Shown: positions 17,039 to 27,866, numbered from the stretch's first letter. The stretch: 64,000 nucleotides of DNA from Mesorhizobium sp. (GCA_004020315.1 SAQG01000003.1:62001-126000); one strand, 5' to 3'. Program-made: numbers and translations. The notes: generated by a model from the letters alone, not told the origin.

Positions 17039-17944
17039 ATGAGCGATGTGGACGAACGCCTCGATATGACGGAGATTAACGCCGTCCGCAGTTTGTTGAC
17101 GTCAAAGCCACGACCGGTGGGCTGGGACGAACGCCGGGCACGGCTCGACGAGGTTGGTTCGGTGTGGCCGATCGCGGATGACATCAGATGTGAGGATGCG
17201 GTTTTCGATGGCCTCGAGGGAGAGTGGTCGCTAGCGCCTGAGAGTGACAGGGATAAGGTTCTGCTCTTTTTCCACGGTGGTGGCTACTGCTCCGGCTCGC
17301 TCAAAAGTCATCGTCGAATGGTGACCGAGGCAGGTCGAACAATGGGAATACGCACCCTCGCGATCAACTATCGACGCGCACCGGAACATCCTTTCCCTGC
17401 GCAACATGAAGACGCACTCACCGCATGGCGCTTTCTGGGCCGGCAAGGGATCGCGCCGGATCGCATCGTGATTGGCGGAGATAGTGCGGGCGGCAACCTC
17501 ACCCTATGCCTGGTCAGCATATTATGCGCGGCAGGCGAGCGGTTGCCGCGATGTCTTTGGCTGGTTTCGCCTTGGACGGACCTTTCGATGTCCGGCGCGA
17601 CACTATCAACTAAGGACGCGATCGACCCTATCATCCACCGGGCGTATTTGGAGGAACTGGCAACCGCCTATGTTCCCCATGGCATTGGTCGGAGCGATCC
17701 CCTGATCTCGCCGTTGTTCGCCGATCTGAGCGGTTTTCCCCCAATGCTGATACAAGTCGGTTCGGCTGAGACGCTGTTGTCGGACGCAACTCGGCTCGCC
17801 GAAGCCGCTGGCGTGGCTGACGTCAAAGTACGTCTCGAAATTTGGCCGCACATGATTCACGCCTGGCCGGTTTGGAATGCAGGATTGAGTGCCGGTCGCC
17901 GCACTCTTCACAGCGCGGGAACGTTTGTCCGCGAATATTTATAA
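17039..17944 (+). CDS. HSL-family alpha/beta hydrolase (esterase/lipase)
   Basis: A 301-aa hydrolase of the hormone-sensitive-lipase family. The oxyanion motif FFHGGGYCSGS is near residue 78. The nucleophile elbow GDSAGG is near residue 149, the acid residue is in RSDPLISPLFADL, and the catalytic His is in WPHMIHAWPVW near the C-terminus. ATG 17039 (MSDVDERLDM) has GGGAAG just upstream and is chosen over an in-frame GTG at 16988. Codon use is a little less GC-biased than its neighbours. The ester substrate is unknown. Confidence 0.92.
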   Translation: MSDVDERLDMTEINAVRSLLTSKPRPVGWDERRARLDEVGSVWPIADDIRCEDAVFDGLEGEWSLAPESDRDKVLLFFHGGGYCSGSLKSHRRMVTEAGRTMGIRTLAINYRRAPEHPFPAQHEDALTAWRFLGRQGIAPDRIVIGGDSAGGNLTLCLVSILCAAGERLPRCLWLVSPWTDLSMSGATLSTKDAIDPIIHRAYLEELATAYVPHGIGRSDPLISPLFADLSGFPPMLIQVGSAETLLSDATRLAEAAGVADVKVRLEIWPHMIHAWPVWNAGLSAGRRTLHSAGTFVREYL

Positions 17945-18212
17945 CCCTCGGGTGAGCAGCCAGGTTAATACGGCTATTGCCAAGTTCCAACAGCAGCCGA
18001 GACATCCCAGGCTGGAAAGCAGGATGGCAGCTGCTGACGCGTTCCAGCGGTCTTGATCTGGGATCCTGGCGGGCCATACAATTGACTGCAATGCGGAACA
18101 GTACGACCAACGCCGCCGATGTTACGAATATTAAGCCAAATTTTACCGAACTGACGCCATGGCTGGTGAAGGCTGGTTGTGTCGGCCAACGTGTTCGACT
18201 TATGGGGTAACG

Positions 18213-19025
18213 ATGCGTTTTGTCCGAGCGATTCCGGTGGTTCTGGCCGCCTTCATACTTGGGGCCCCCGGTGGCGTCGAAGCGGGCGAGGGCGCCTTGG
18301 GCTGGTTCTCCGGTGACTGGTATCTGACGGTCGGCGCCACCGGCATGGTCGCGCCGAATTTCGAGGGCGGCAAGAAGTACTTGCTCAGCGCCTCGCCGAT
18401 CATCTCGCTCGGCAAGGCCGGTCCCGCGGCCCGCTTCACCTCGCGCAACGACAACATCTCGCTGGGGTTGATCGACGACGGCGGCCTCCGCGCCGGCCTG
18501 ACCGGAAAATTGCTGTTTTCGCGCGATGGCGACGACGCCGACGAGCTGAAAGGCCTCGACCCGGTGCGCTGGGGCGGCGAAGCCGGCGGCTTCTTCGAAT
18601 TCTATCCTTTGGACTGGTTGCGCGCCCGCGCCGAATTGCGGCACGGCATTCGCGCCCATAGCGGCTTTGTCGCCGACATCGCCGCCGACGCATTCTATGA
18701 TGTGACACCAGACATCAGGGTTTCGGGCGGGCCGCGGGTTTCGTTCGCCTCATCGGACTATTTCGACGCCTATTACGGCGTCAACGCCGAGGAAGCCATA
18801 GCGTCGGGCCTCAGCCGATACCGACCGGGCGGTGGCGTGAAGTCGGCGGGCCTCGGCGGCGCGGTGACCTGGAAAGTGACGGAGCCGATGACGGCCAGCC
18901 TGTTCGGCGAATATTCACGCCTGATGGGCCCGGCAGCGGATTCCAGCCTGGTCAAGGAGCGCGGTTCCAGAGATCAGTTCATGATCGGCGTATCGACGAC
19001 CTATCGCTTCGACTTCTCGATGTGA
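18213..19025 (+). CDS. MipA/OmpV family outer membrane protein
   Basis: A 270-aa protein beginning with a signal peptide MRFVRAIPVVLAAFILGAPGG...EAG. The mature part has alternating beta-strand segments with the family's typical sequences: GDWYLTVGATGMVAPNFEGGKKYLL, SPIISLG, GFFEFYPLDWLRARAELRHGIRAHSG and a terminal aromatic strand TTYRFDFSM. MipA/OmpV proteins are small outer-membrane barrels, in some species scaffolds for murein enzymes. It is monocistronic. An in-frame upstream codon at 18159 would disrupt the signal peptide, so ATG 18213 is used. Confidence 0.9.
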   Translation: MRFVRAIPVVLAAFILGAPGGVEAGEGALGWFSGDWYLTVGATGMVAPNFEGGKKYLLSASPIISLGKAGPAARFTSRNDNISLGLIDDGGLRAGLTGKLLFSRDGDDADELKGLDPVRWGGEAGGFFEFYPLDWLRARAELRHGIRAHSGFVADIAADAFYDVTPDIRVSGGPRVSFASSDYFDAYYGVNAEEAIASGLSRYRPGGGVKSAGLGGAVTWKVTEPMTASLFGEYSRLMGPAADSSLVKERGSRDQFMIGVSTTYRFDFSM

Positions 19026-19320
19026 GTGCTTTGGCCCGGCAACCGCGTATCGGCCGGATGCACCATGACGTCCCTAGCTGCCAGGGAAAGGCACCGAGAG
19101 TTCGGGCTTTTCAATATCGCCTGTCTCGGCTAAAAGCCCAGCCATGACGAGCTTTTCGCGCCCTCTCGCGATTGAGATACGAATTACGAGCCCGGTGTTC
19201 CGGGCGGCTTGAGCGCCGCCGGAGCCGCCGGGAATTTTGCGCGCGGCCTCTCGCGCTTTTTCCAGATCATGATAGTTCAACGCCCGGGCTCTTTTGCCGG
19301 GCAATGCATATGGCAGACCA

Positions 19321-22300
19321 ATGACCGATACCGCAATGACCGACACTGTTGAAACGATCGACTATTCCAAAACCCTCTATCTGCCGCAGACGGATTTCCC
19401 GATGCGCGCCGGATTGCCCGAGAAGGAGCCGCTGCTGGTCAAGCGCTGGCAGGACATGGACCTTTACCGCAAGCTGCGCGAAAACGCCGCCGGCCGCGAA
19501 AAATACGTGCTGCATGATGGCCCGCCTTACGCCAACGGCAACATCCATATCGGCCATGCGCTGAACAAGATCCTCAAGGACGTCATCACCCGCTCGTTTC
19601 AGATGCGCGGCTACGATTCGAACTACGTGCCCGGCTGGGATTGCCACGGCCTGCCAATCGAATGGAAGATCGAGGAGCAATACCGCGCCAAGGGTAAGAA
19701 CAAGGACGAGGTGCCGGTCAACGAGTTCCGCAAGGAATGCCGCGAGTTCGCCGCGCACTGGATCGAGGTGCAGGGTGGCGAGTTCCAGCGGCTCGGTGTC
19801 GTCGGCGACTTCGACAATCCCTATACCACAATGGCGTTCCATGCCGAGGCGCGCATCGCCGGCGAGCTGTTGAAATTTGCCATGTCGGGCCAACTCTATC
19901 GCGGCTCCAAGCCTGTGATGTGGAGCGTGGTCGAGCGCACCGCACTGGCCGAGGCCGAGGTCGAATATCAGGACTATGAGAGCGACACGATCTGGGCGAA
20001 ATTTCCGGTCGTCAGTCTCGCCCGGCAAGTCACCGACGTCATCGATGGACAGCTCGCAAAACTGGATCCAAAGCTTACGCAGACGTCACTGGACTTGCTG
20101 GAGGCCCATGTCGTCATCTGGACGACCACGCCATGGACCATCCCCGGCAACCGCGCCGTGAACTATTCGCCACGCATCAACTATGGCCTCTACGAGGTTA
20201 CTGCGGCCGAGAATGCTTTTGGCCCGCAGCCTGGCGAAAAGCTGATCTTTGCCGACGCGCTGGCGGAAGAGGCTGCGACCAAAGCCAAAGTGACGATGGA
20301 TCGCCTCCGTAGCGTTTCGGCCGATGAGCTTGGAAGCCTTACGCTTTCTCATCCCTTCAAAGGTTTGAATGGCGGCTACGAATTCGATGTCCCAATGCTC
20401 GCCGGCGAGCATGTCACCGACGAAGCCGGCACCGGTTTCGTCCACACCGCGCCGGGCCACGGCCGCGAGGACTTCGACGCCTGGATGGATGCTGGGTCGG
20501 ACCTTCGCCAGCGCGGCATCGACACCGCGATCCCATTCACCGTCGACGATGCCGGCTTCTTCACCAAGGATGCGCCGGGTTTTGGCCCGGACCGCGAGGG
20601 CGGTGCCGCGCGCGTCATCGACGACAACGGCAAGAAGGGCAATGCTAACCAGGCGGTCATCGACGAGCTGATCGAGCGCAACGCGCTGTTCGCGCGCGGG
20701 CGGCTGAAGCATTCCTATCCGCATTCGTGGCGGTCGAAGAAGCCGATCATCTTCCGCAACACGCCGCAATGGTTCGTCTACATGGACAAGGAGCTCGGCG
20801 ACGGCACGACGCTGCGCAGCCGTGCCTTGAAGGCGATCGACGACACCCGCTTCGTGCCGGCCGCCGGCCAGAACCGCATCCGCGCCATGATCGAGGAGCG
20901 TCCCGATTGGGTGCTGTCGCGCCAGCGCGCCTGGGGCGTGCCGATCGCCGTCTTCGCCGATGCCGACGGCAACGTCCTGCGCGACGAAGCAGTCAACCAG
21001 CGCATCATGGACGCCTTCGAAAAGGAAGGCGCCGACGCCTGGTTCGCGGCCGGCGCCAAGGAGCGTTTCCTTGGCAATCACGATGCCTCGAAATGGCAGC
21101 AGGTGATGGACATCCTCGACGTCTGGTTCGATTCCGGGTCGACCCACGTCTTCACCCTGGAGGATCGTCCTGATCTGAAATGGCCGGCCGACGTCTATCT
21201 CGAAGGCTCCGACCAGCATCGCGGCTGGTTCCACTCCTCGCTGCTTGAAAGCTGCGGCACCAGGGGCAGGGCGCCCTACGACACCGTCGTCACCCATGGT
21301 TTCACCATGGACGAGGAGGGGCGGAAAATGTCGAAGTCGCTAGGCAACACCGTCGTGCCGCAGGACGTCATCAAGCAATCGGGCGCCGATATCCTGCGAC
21401 TATGGGTGGTGACGACCGATTATTGGGAAGACCAGCGGCTCGGCAAGAACGTGTTGCAGACCAACGTCGACGCCTATCGCAAGCTGCGCAACACCATTCG
21501 CTGGATGCTGGGCACGCTTGCTCATGACGATGGCGAGGACGTGCCGCTGGACAAGATGCCGGAGTTGGAGCGGCTGATGCTGCATCGGCTCTTCGAACTC
21601 GATGAAATCGTGCGCGCGGGCTACGACGCCTTCGAGTTCAAGCGCATCACCCGCACGCTGCTCGATTTCATGGTGGTCGAGCTGTCGGCCTTCTATTTCG
21701 ACATCCGCAAGGACGCGCTCTACTGCGAGGCGCCGTCCAGCGTAAAGCGCAAGGCGTCCGTGCAGGTGGTACGCCATCTGTTCGATTGCCTGGTGAAATG
21801 GCTGGCGCCGATGCTGCCTTTCACCATGGAGGAAGCCTGGCTCGACCGTCACCCGGACGCCGTCTCGGTGCATCTCGACCAGTTCCCCCAAATCCCGACC
21901 GACTGGAAGAACGAGGCGCTGGCGGAAAAATGGCGCAAGGTGCGGCAGGTCCGCCGTGTCGTCACCGGCGCGCTGGAGATCGCACGCGCCCAGAAGGTGA
22001 TCGGCTCGTCGCTGGAAGCGGTGCCGGTCGTCACGCTCGATGATGCGGCGCTCGAAGCGGCGATCGCCGATGTCGACATGGCCGAAATGGCGATCACCAG
22101 CGATCTGGTCGTTGCGCATGGGCCCGCGCCTTCCGGCGCCTTCACGCTGGACGACGTCAAGGGCGTCGCCGTGGTGGTCGAGAAGGCCGAGGACCGGGGC
22201 CTGGTCAAATGCGCGCGCTCATGGCGCTACACATCTGATGTCGGGCAGGACAAGGAATTCCCCGACGTTTCAGCGCGGGACGCGGCTGTCCTGCATGAAT

Positions 22301-22323
22301 TGAAGGCGCTTGGTCGTATATAA
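19321..22323 (+). CDS. ileS: Isoleucyl-tRNA synthetase
   Basis: A 1000-aa class Ia synthetase charging tRNA-Ile. The signature HIGH is at residues 76-79 ([18 protein letters not shown]) and KMSKS at 669-673. The CP1 editing domain includes [17 protein letters not shown] and the [12 protein letters not shown] segment. The bacterial C-terminal zinc site is not intact: where E. coli has two CxxC pairs this protein has KCARSW with the remaining cysteines absent, as in many alphaproteobacteria. The first ATG (19321) lacks a strong ribosome site; another in-frame ATG is at 19336. Confidence 0.97.
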   Translation: MTDTAMTDTVETIDYSKTLYLPQTDFPMRAGLPEKEPLLVKRWQDMDLYRKLRENAAGREKYVLHDGPPYANGNIHIGHALNKILKDVITRSFQMRGYDSNYVPGWDCHGLPIEWKIEEQYRAKGKNKDEVPVNEFRKECREFAAHWIEVQGGEFQRLGVVGDFDNPYTTMAFHAEARIAGELLKFAMSGQLYRGSKPVMWSVVERTALAEAEVEYQDYESDTIWAKFPVVSLARQVTDVIDGQLAKLDPKLTQTSLDLLEAHVVIWTTTPWTIPGNRAVNYSPRINYGLYEVTAAENAFGPQPGEKLIFADALAEEAATKAKVTMDRLRSVSADELGSLTLSHPFKGLNGGYEFDVPMLAGEHVTDEAGTGFVHTAPGHGREDFDAWMDAGSDLRQRGIDTAIPFTVDDAGFFTKDAPGFGPDREGGAARVIDDNGKKGNANQAVIDELIERNALFARGRLKHSYPHSWRSKKPIIFRNTPQWFVYMDKELGDGTTLRSRALKAIDDTRFVPAAGQNRIRAMIEERPDWVLSRQRAWGVPIAVFADADGNVLRDEAVNQRIMDAFEKEGADAWFAAGAKERFLGNHDASKWQQVMDILDVWFDSGSTHVFTLEDRPDLKWPADVYLEGSDQHRGWFHSSLLESCGTRGRAPYDTVVTHGFTMDEEGRKMSKSLGNTVVPQDVIKQSGADILRLWVVTTDYWEDQRLGKNVLQTNVDAYRKLRNTIRWMLGTLAHDDGEDVPLDKMPELERLMLHRLFELDEIVRAGYDAFEFKRITRTLLDFMVVELSAFYFDIRKDALYCEAPSSVKRKASVQVVRHLFDCLVKWLAPMLPFTMEEAWLDRHPDAVSVHLDQFPQIPTDWKNEALAEKWRKVRQVRRVVTGALEIARAQKVIGSSLEAVPVVTLDDAALEAAIADVDMAEMAITSDLVVAHGPAPSGAFTLDDVKGVAVVVEKAEDRGLVKCARSWRYTSDVGQDKEFPDVSARDAAVLHELKALGRI

Positions 22324-22514
22324 GGCGGTGCACAAATGCCACGGCGGGCGACTGATCGGCCCCCGCTCGTTGCCCTTAACGAGTGGTTGAGGTAAACACG
22401 CGAAACTCCGGACGACAAATTGTCGCCGGATTTCCGTCGGAAGAGCATAGGCGATGGGGACCGGACCTTTGGCCGGTGGCGATCGAGAGGCTGTCTAGAG
22501 TGGGACTTTTTGGC

Positions 22515-23192
22515 ATGACCGAAAGAACTTGCGCGCGCGTTGCGGTGCTGGCGCCGCTTGTCGTATCCGGCTTGGCCCTGTCCGGCTGCATGGGCTCGCC
22601 GACCTACGGGACCGACAAGACCGCCTCAGCCCAGCTTGCCGGCGATCTCACCAGCGCTTTTTCAGTCATGCCGAAGAACAAGGAAAAGATCGACTACAAG
22701 CCGCGTCCCGAACTGGTGAAGCCGGCGCCGGGTCAGAAGCAACTGCCGCCGCCGCAGGACAGCATCGCGACGGCAAGCGCCGATTGGCCGGAATCGCCCG
22801 AGCAACGCCGCGCTCGCCTGCGCGCCGATGCCACGCTCCATCAGGACGATCCGGACTACCAGGCGCAGATCGTCGATGATATCCAGACGGATCCGTCGGC
22901 GATCAAGGCTGCGATGGCGCAGTCGGCTTCCAGTCATCCGCCGGCCTGGACTCCGGCGGATTCGGACAAGGGCCGCGCCGCCGAGGTCAAGCGCCGCCTC
23001 GCCGAAGCCAAGCAGGGTGACCCAAACACCCGCAGATATCTGAGCGAGCCGCCGGTGCAATACCGCGCCGCTGCCGCCACCGCGCCGGTGGACGACCTCG
23101 GCGAGGACGAGTACAAGAAAGCACGCCGCCTCAAGAAGGAAGCGGCCGCCAAGAACAAGAGCGGCGGCATGTTCGACTGGCTGCCGTGGTAA
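22515..23192 (+). CDS. Lipoprotein of unknown function
   Basis: About 225 aa from ATG 22515. The N-terminus VAVLAPLVVSGLALSGCMGSPTYGTDKTA is a lipoprotein signal with Cys in the LSGC lipobox. The mature region is hydrophilic and Pro/Ala/Lys-rich, contains 'PESPEQRRARLRADATLHQDDPDYQ', and ends with a lysine-rich helix followed by GGMFDWLPW. I do not recognise a domain. It lies between ileS and tadA. Upstream in-frame codons to 22383 exist but would bury the signal peptide. Confidence 0.8.
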   Translation: MTERTCARVAVLAPLVVSGLALSGCMGSPTYGTDKTASAQLAGDLTSAFSVMPKNKEKIDYKPRPELVKPAPGQKQLPPPQDSIATASADWPESPEQRRARLRADATLHQDDPDYQAQIVDDIQTDPSAIKAAMAQSASSHPPAWTPADSDKGRAAEVKRRLAEAKQGDPNTRRYLSEPPVQYRAAAATAPVDDLGEDEYKKARRLKKEAAAKNKSGGMFDWLPW

Positions 23193-23221
23193 GCTGCCGG
23201 CGCTAGGGAAAGCTGGCGACG

Positions 23222-23674
23222 CTACGGTTCGCGTCGTCCCCTGAAAAAATCCTTCAGAAGCAGCGCCGCGTCGCTCTCGGCCATGCCTGGATAGATATCT
23301 GGCACATGGTGGCAGGTCGGTGAGGCGAAGAAGCGCACGCCGTTGACCACAGCGCCGCCCTTCTCGTCGGCGGCGCCGAAATAAAGCCGGCGCAACCTGG
23401 CGAAGGAAATGGCCCCGGCGCACATGGCGCAGGGCTCCAGCGTCACATAGAGATCGTGGCCGGTGAGCCGCTCGCTCGACAGCTTGCGGCAGGCCTCGCG
23501 GATCGCCAACATCTCGGCATGGGCGGTGGGGTCGGCAAGCTCGCGGGTGCGGTTGCCGGCACTGGCAACGACCGTATCGCCGCTGGCGATGATCGCGCCG
23601 ACCGGCACTTCGCCGCGCAGGGCGGCGGCTTCGGCCTCTTTCAGCGCCAGCGCCATGAAATCCGGCCGCTTCAA
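23222..23674 (-). CDS. tadA: tRNA-specific adenosine deaminase
   Basis: A 150-aa enzyme converting adenosine-34 to inosine in tRNA-Arg(ACG), needed to read CGN codons. Zinc and catalytic motifs are visible: TAHAEMLAI (His ligand and catalytic Glu) near residue 52 and EPCAMCAGAI (the two Cys ligands) near residue 81. Length and the C-terminal helix DAALLLKDFFRGRR fit TadA. It is divergent from the pseudouridine synthase gene, 77 bp away. Confidence 0.95.
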   Translation of the reverse strand: MKRPDFMALALKEAEAAALRGEVPVGAIIASGDTVVASAGNRTRELADPTAHAEMLAIREACRKLSSERLTGHDLYVTLEPCAMCAGAISFARLRRLYFGAADEKGGAVVNGVRFFASPTCHHVPDIYPGMAESDAALLLKDFFRGRREP

Positions 23675-23751
23675 GCGGTTTCCATTCCTATTATCTCCTC
23701 GCTACTGAGGCGTGATCCTGTTATCTACCCGCCCAAACGAGCAAAGGCCAC

Positions 23752-25869
23752 ATGGACGACAAAAACAAGAAATTCCCGCGTCAAAAGGGTCCGGGCAAGA
23801 GCGGCCCGAAACCGTCGGGCCCGCGTGGTCGTGATGCCGCTGCCGGCAAAGGCGGTAAGCCGTCCTTCGGGGCGAAAAAACCTTACGCGCCGCGCGGCGA
23901 CCGACCAATGGCCGCAGACGGCGAGCGGCCGAAGCGTGACTTCAAAAGTGGCGATAGGCCATTCAGCAAAGGGCCGCGCCCTGAAGGCAAGCCTTATGAA
24001 AAGCGGGAGGGACCGCGCAAACCCTATGCGCCGCGTGGCGATCGCCCGATGGCGGCTGACGGCGAGCGGCCGAAGCGCGACTTCAAGAGTGGCGATAGGC
24101 CGTTCAGCAAGGGACCGAGGCCCGAAGGCAAACCCTATGAAAAGCGTGAGGGGCCGCGCAAGCCATACGCGCCGCGTGGTGACCGGCCAGTGACCGCCGA
24201 AGGCGAGCGGCCGACGCGCGATTTCAAAGGCGGCGACAGGCCGTTCAGCAAAGGGCCGCGCCCGGAAGGCAAGCCCTACGAGAAGCGCGAAGGTCCGCGC
24301 AAGCCCTACGCACCGCGCGGTGACCGGCCGGCGGCTGCCGAAGGCGAGCGCGGTGAAAGGCGCTTCGATCGTCCCAAGGGAGACTTCAGCGATCGTCCCA
24401 AGCGCGATTTCGGCGGTGATCGGTCCCAAGGGGCATCGGGCAGCGGCTTCAAGCCGCGTCCGCGTCCCGCCGAGGCGACGGAAGAGGCTGGCGAGCGCAT
24501 TGCCAAGCGGCTGGCCCGCGCCGGCCTTGCCTCGCGCCGCGATGCCGAGGAGCTGATCGCGGCCGGCCGCGTCAAGGTCAATGGACGGGTGCTGTCCTCA
24601 CCCGCCTTCAACGTGATGCCCGGCGATATTATCCATCTCGACGGCATGGAGATCCCGCCGATCGAGCGCACCCGGCTGTTCCTGTTCCACAAGCCGGCCG
24701 GCGTCGTCACCACCAACCGTGATCCCGAGGGCCGCAAGACCGTCTTCGACGTGCTGCCGGCCGACCTGCCGCGGCTGATGACCATCGGCCGACTCGACAT
24801 CAACACCGAAGGCCTGCTGCTGCTCACCAATGACGGTGGGCTGGCACGCGTGCTCGAACTGCCGGCGACCGGCTGGCTCCGGCGCTACCGCGTGCGCGTC
24901 CACGGCAAGGTTGAGGAAAGTGCGCTCGCCGGCTTGCGCGAAGGCATCGCCGTCGACGGCGTCTTCTATGGTGCCATCGAGGCGACGCTCGACCGCGAGC
25001 AAGGCACCAATGCCTGGCTGACGCTCGGCCTGCGCGAGGGCAAGAACCGCGAAGTCAGGAACATACTGGGCTCGCTTGGCCTCGACGTGACGCGACTGAT
25101 CCGCATTTCCTACGGACCATTCCAGCTCGACGACCTGCCGGAGGGCCATGTGCTGGAGATCAAGGGTCGCGTGCTGCGCGACCAACTCGGCGAACGCCTG
25201 GTCGAGGAGTCCGGCGCCAATTTCGACGCTGAGATCACCAAGCCGTTTTCCAACAGGCCCGTGCGGCGCGAAGCGGTGCGGGAAGAGGAACCGGAGCGGC
25301 CGAAATTCACCCGCGACGGCGAACGCCGTCCGATCGGCGAAGGCGGATTGATCAAGAACCGCAAACGCCGCGAAGGCAGCCGCGACGAGGCGCTGGGCAA
25401 GCTGTCGACAAGTCCCGGCAGAAGCTTTGGGCCGGAAAAGAGCTTTGGTGAGCGTGGCCCTAAATCTGATCGTAGCGGGCCCGAACGCGGCGGCTTTGGC
25501 GATCGCGGCCCGAAGCCCGGCGGATTCGGCGGCAAACCGGGCGGTGGGAAGAAGTCCGAACGCGAGCAGCGTCCGATCGAGCCGCCGGGCCAGCGCAAGG
25601 CCAATGTCTGGATGGCGCCGGGCGCGCGGCCGATCGGCAAGGGCAGGGCGGACGCCGATGCCGCCAAGGCGGCCGAAGCCAAGGAACGCAAGGCTTCGTT
25701 CAAGCCGTCTTACGGCAAGCCGGCCAAACCCGGGGGCGCGAAGCCGTTCGGCAAGCCTCGTGGCGAACGCCCAAATTCCGGCAGCAGTGATAGCGGCGGT
25801 AAAGGCGGCGACCGGCCTCGCAGTGGCCCTGGAGGATCAAGGGGAGGCAATGCGGATCGTCGGCGGTGA
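23752..25869 (+). CDS. RsuA/RluB-family pseudouridine synthase with repetitive N- and C-terminal extensions
   Basis: A 705-aa protein about 2.5 times the usual length. The catalytic core is at residues ~245-475: an S4 RNA-binding domain (RIAKRLARAGLASRRDAEELIAAGRVKVNG) then the synthase domain with GRLDINTEGLLLLTNDG, catalytic Asp349, and LREGKNREVRNILGSLGLDVTRLIR. It probably modifies 23S rRNA (RluB-type). The N-terminus (1-240) is Lys/Arg/Pro/Gly-rich and contains three 47-residue repeats (separate entry). The C-terminus (about 505-705) is a second disordered basic Gly-rich tail. rsmD overlaps its end by 20 bp, so the two rRNA-modification genes are coupled. Confidence 0.94.
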   Translation: MDDKNKKFPRQKGPGKSGPKPSGPRGRDAAAGKGGKPSFGAKKPYAPRGDRPMAADGERPKRDFKSGDRPFSKGPRPEGKPYEKREGPRKPYAPRGDRPMAADGERPKRDFKSGDRPFSKGPRPEGKPYEKREGPRKPYAPRGDRPVTAEGERPTRDFKGGDRPFSKGPRPEGKPYEKREGPRKPYAPRGDRPAAAEGERGERRFDRPKGDFSDRPKRDFGGDRSQGASGSGFKPRPRPAEATEEAGERIAKRLARAGLASRRDAEELIAAGRVKVNGRVLSSPAFNVMPGDIIHLDGMEIPPIERTRLFLFHKPAGVVTTNRDPEGRKTVFDVLPADLPRLMTIGRLDINTEGLLLLTNDGGLARVLELPATGWLRRYRVRVHGKVEESALAGLREGIAVDGVFYGAIEATLDREQGTNAWLTLGLREGKNREVRNILGSLGLDVTRLIRISYGPFQLDDLPEGHVLEIKGRVLRDQLGERLVEESGANFDAEITKPFSNRPVRREAVREEEPERPKFTRDGERRPIGEGGLIKNRKRREGSRDEALGKLSTSPGRSFGPEKSFGERGPKSDRSGPERGGFGDRGPKPGGFGGKPGGGKKSEREQRPIEPPGQRKANVWMAPGARPIGKGRADADAAKAAEAKERKASFKPSYGKPAKPGGAKPFGKPRGERPNSGSSDSGGKGGDRPRSGPGGSRGGNADRRR
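23878..24345 (+). repeat. Three-and-a-bit 141-bp coding repeats (47 aa)
   Basis: Units at 23878-24018, 24019-24159 and 24160-24300, plus a partial fourth to about 24345, each begin KPYAPRGDRP and end YEKREGPR. The proteins are nearly identical, but the DNA copies differ at many third positions. The repeats are therefore not a very recent duplication and appear to be under amino-acid-level selection. They form a basic disordered tail, presumably for RNA or ribosome contact. Confidence 0.95.
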
Positions 25870-26404
25870 GTTTCGCGGGCGTCCGCTGGCGACGCCCCGC
25901 TCAATCGCCATCCGCCCGACCACCGACCGCACCCGCGAGGCTGTCTTCAACGTGCTGGCGCATCGCTTTCCCGATAGGCTGGTCGGCGCGCGCGTGCTCG
26001 ACCTGTTCGCCGGCACCGGTGCGCTCGGCCTCGAGGCGCTGTCACGCGGCGCATCTTATGGCGTCTTCATCGAAGAATCGGCGGAAGGGCGCGGCCTGAT
26101 CCGCACCAATGTCGAGGCCTTCGGCCTCACCGGGCGTACCAAGATATTCCGTCGCGACGCTACGGCTCTGGGCGAGGCGGGCACGATGGCCGCGTTCGGC
26201 CTGGTGTTCGCCGATCCGCCCTATGGCAAGGGCCTGGGCGAGCGTGCCTTGCGCTCGGCCAAGGCCGGCGGCTGGCTCGCCCCCGGCGCGCTCTGCGTCG
26301 TCGAGGAGGCGGCGGCGGCGCCGTTCGAGGCAGGGCCGGGCTTTTCGGTTGTCGACGAGCGCAGCTATGGCGAGACGGTTATCCGCTTTATCGAAGCCGC
26401 CTGA
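25850..26404 (+). CDS. rsmD: 16S rRNA (guanine-966-N2)-methyltransferase
   Basis: A 184-aa enzyme, standard for RsmD. It begins MRIVGGEFRGRPLATP with the RPTTDRTREAVFNVL segment, then the SAM-binding motif VLDLFAGTGALGLEALSRGA and the catalytic FADPPYGKG (a DPPY variant of N/DPPY). GGGGAGG at 25841-25847 fixes the start at 25850, inside the preceding gene; longer in-frame readings reaching 25427 are read-through of the disordered tail. It methylates G966 during 30S assembly. Confidence 0.95.
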   Translation: MRIVGGEFRGRPLATPRSIAIRPTTDRTREAVFNVLAHRFPDRLVGARVLDLFAGTGALGLEALSRGASYGVFIEESAEGRGLIRTNVEAFGLTGRTKIFRRDATALGEAGTMAAFGLVFADPPYGKGLGERALRSAKAGGWLAPGALCVVEEAAAAPFEAGPGFSVVDERSYGETVIRFIEAA

Positions 26405-26501
26405 GTTCGGCCTCCTTTGCGCGCGAAAATGACGAACAAATCACTTTGCCTGTATCGCCATCCCCGCCTATCGTCCCACCCCATGACAACCGGAGCCATC
26501 G

Positions 26502-27866
26502 ATGACACCTCAGGCTGAATGGCTGCGCGGAACGCTCTTGGCGCTGGCTCTCGTGATGACCGGCCCGGTTCTGGCCGACAACAAGCCGGACGACGGCAAG
26601 GTGACGAATTTCCTGCTCGACAACGGCATGGAGGTTGTCGTCATTCCCGATCATCGGGCGCCGATCGTAACCCATATGGTGTGGTACAAGATCGGCAGCG
26701 CGGATGAGCCGCCCGGCAAGTCCGGCATCGCCCATTTCTTCGAGCATCTGATGTTCAAGGCGACGACCAATCATGCGGCCGGCGCATTCGACCGCGCCGT
26801 CTCCGCCATCGGCGGTTCGAACAACGCTTTCACCTCCTATGACTACACCGCCTTTTATGAAACGGTGGTGCCGCAGGCGCTCGAGCAGATGATGGATTTC
26901 GAGGCCGATCGCATGCGCAACCTCATCCTCAACGACAATGTCATCGCCACCGAGCGCGACGTGATCCTCGAGGAACGCCGCTCGCGCATCGACAGCAATC
27001 CGCAGGCAGTGCTCGGCGAGGAGGTCGACGCCACGCTCTGGCAGAACCAGCCCTATCGCATTCCGGTGATCGGCTGGATGCAGGAGATGGAGAAGCTGAA
27101 CCGCGCCGACGCCAAGGCTTTCTACGACAAATATTACACGCCCAACAACGCCGTGCTGGTGGTGGCCGGCGATGTCGACCCGGAGGTGGTCAAGGCGCTG
27201 GCCGAAAAGACCTATGGCAAGATCGCGCGTGGTCCAGACCTGCCGCCGCGCGTCCGTCCGGTCGAACCCGAGCAGAACACCAGGCGCACGGTGACGCTCA
27301 CTGACGCGCGTGTCAGCGTGCCGAACTTTTCGACGCAATGGGTGGTTCCCTCCTACCACACTGCGAAGCCGGGCGAAGCGGAAGCGCTGGACCTGCTGGC
27401 GGAGATCCTCGGCGGCGGTAGCCGCAGCCGGCTCTACCAGCAGCTTGTCGTCAAGCAAGGCATCGCCGCCGAGGCCGGCGCCTTCTTCCAGGGCACCATG
27501 CTCGATGCCACCAACTTCACCGTCTATGGCGCGCCACGCGGCGACGCCAAGCTGGCCGATGTCCAGGCGGCTGTCGAGGCCGAGGTCGCCCGCATCGCCA
27601 AGGACGGCGTCACATCAGGCGAGCTGGAGAAGGCCAAGGATCGTTTCGTCCGCTCGATGATCTTCGCCCGCGACAAGCAGGATTCGATGGCCAACATCTA
27701 CGGCGCGACGCTCGCCACCGGCGGCAGCGTCAGGGATGTCGAGGAATGGCCGGGCCGCATCCGCAAGGTCACCGCCGACGAAGTCAGGGACGTTGCAGCG
27801 CGCTATCTCAATCTCAACCATTCGACATCAGGCTATCTCTTGCCGCAAACACAGGCAGGGAATTGA
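26502..27866 (+). CDS. M16 family zinc metallopeptidase (catalytic subunit)
   Basis: A 454-aa exported peptidase. The N-terminal signal segment is [20 protein letters not shown]. The inverted zinc motif HFFEH lies at about residue 76 ([15 protein letters not shown]), with the downstream Glu ligand in [12 protein letters not shown]. It resembles the processing-peptidase/PqqL class and acts on short peptides, probably in the periplasm. The partner gene starts 4 bp downstream, and the two likely form a heterodimer. Confidence 0.94.
   Translation: MTPQAEWLRGTLLALALVMTGPVLADNKPDDGKVTNFLLDNGMEVVVIPDHRAPIVTHMVWYKIGSADEPPGKSGIAHFFEHLMFKATTNHAAGAFDRAVSAIGGSNNAFTSYDYTAFYETVVPQALEQMMDFEADRMRNLILNDNVIATERDVILEERRSRIDSNPQAVLGEEVDATLWQNQPYRIPVIGWMQEMEKLNRADAKAFYDKYYTPNNAVLVVAGDVDPEVVKALAEKTYGKIARGPDLPPRVRPVEPEQNTRRTVTLTDARVSVPNFSTQWVVPSYHTAKPGEAEALDLLAEILGGGSRSRLYQQLVVKQGIAAEAGAFFQGTMLDATNFTVYGAPRGDAKLADVQAAVEAEVARIAKDGVTSGELEKAKDRFVRSMIFARDKQDSMANIYGATLATGGSVRDVEEWPGRIRKVTADEVRDVAARYLNLNHSTSGYLLPQTQAGN

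Noticed and set aside
19074..19346. Minus-strand 90-codon ORF upstream of ileS
   Set aside because: Somewhat protein-like but overlaps the ileS start and uses codons rare in the neighbourhood (TTA, AGA, ACA); no ribosome site and no recognised family.
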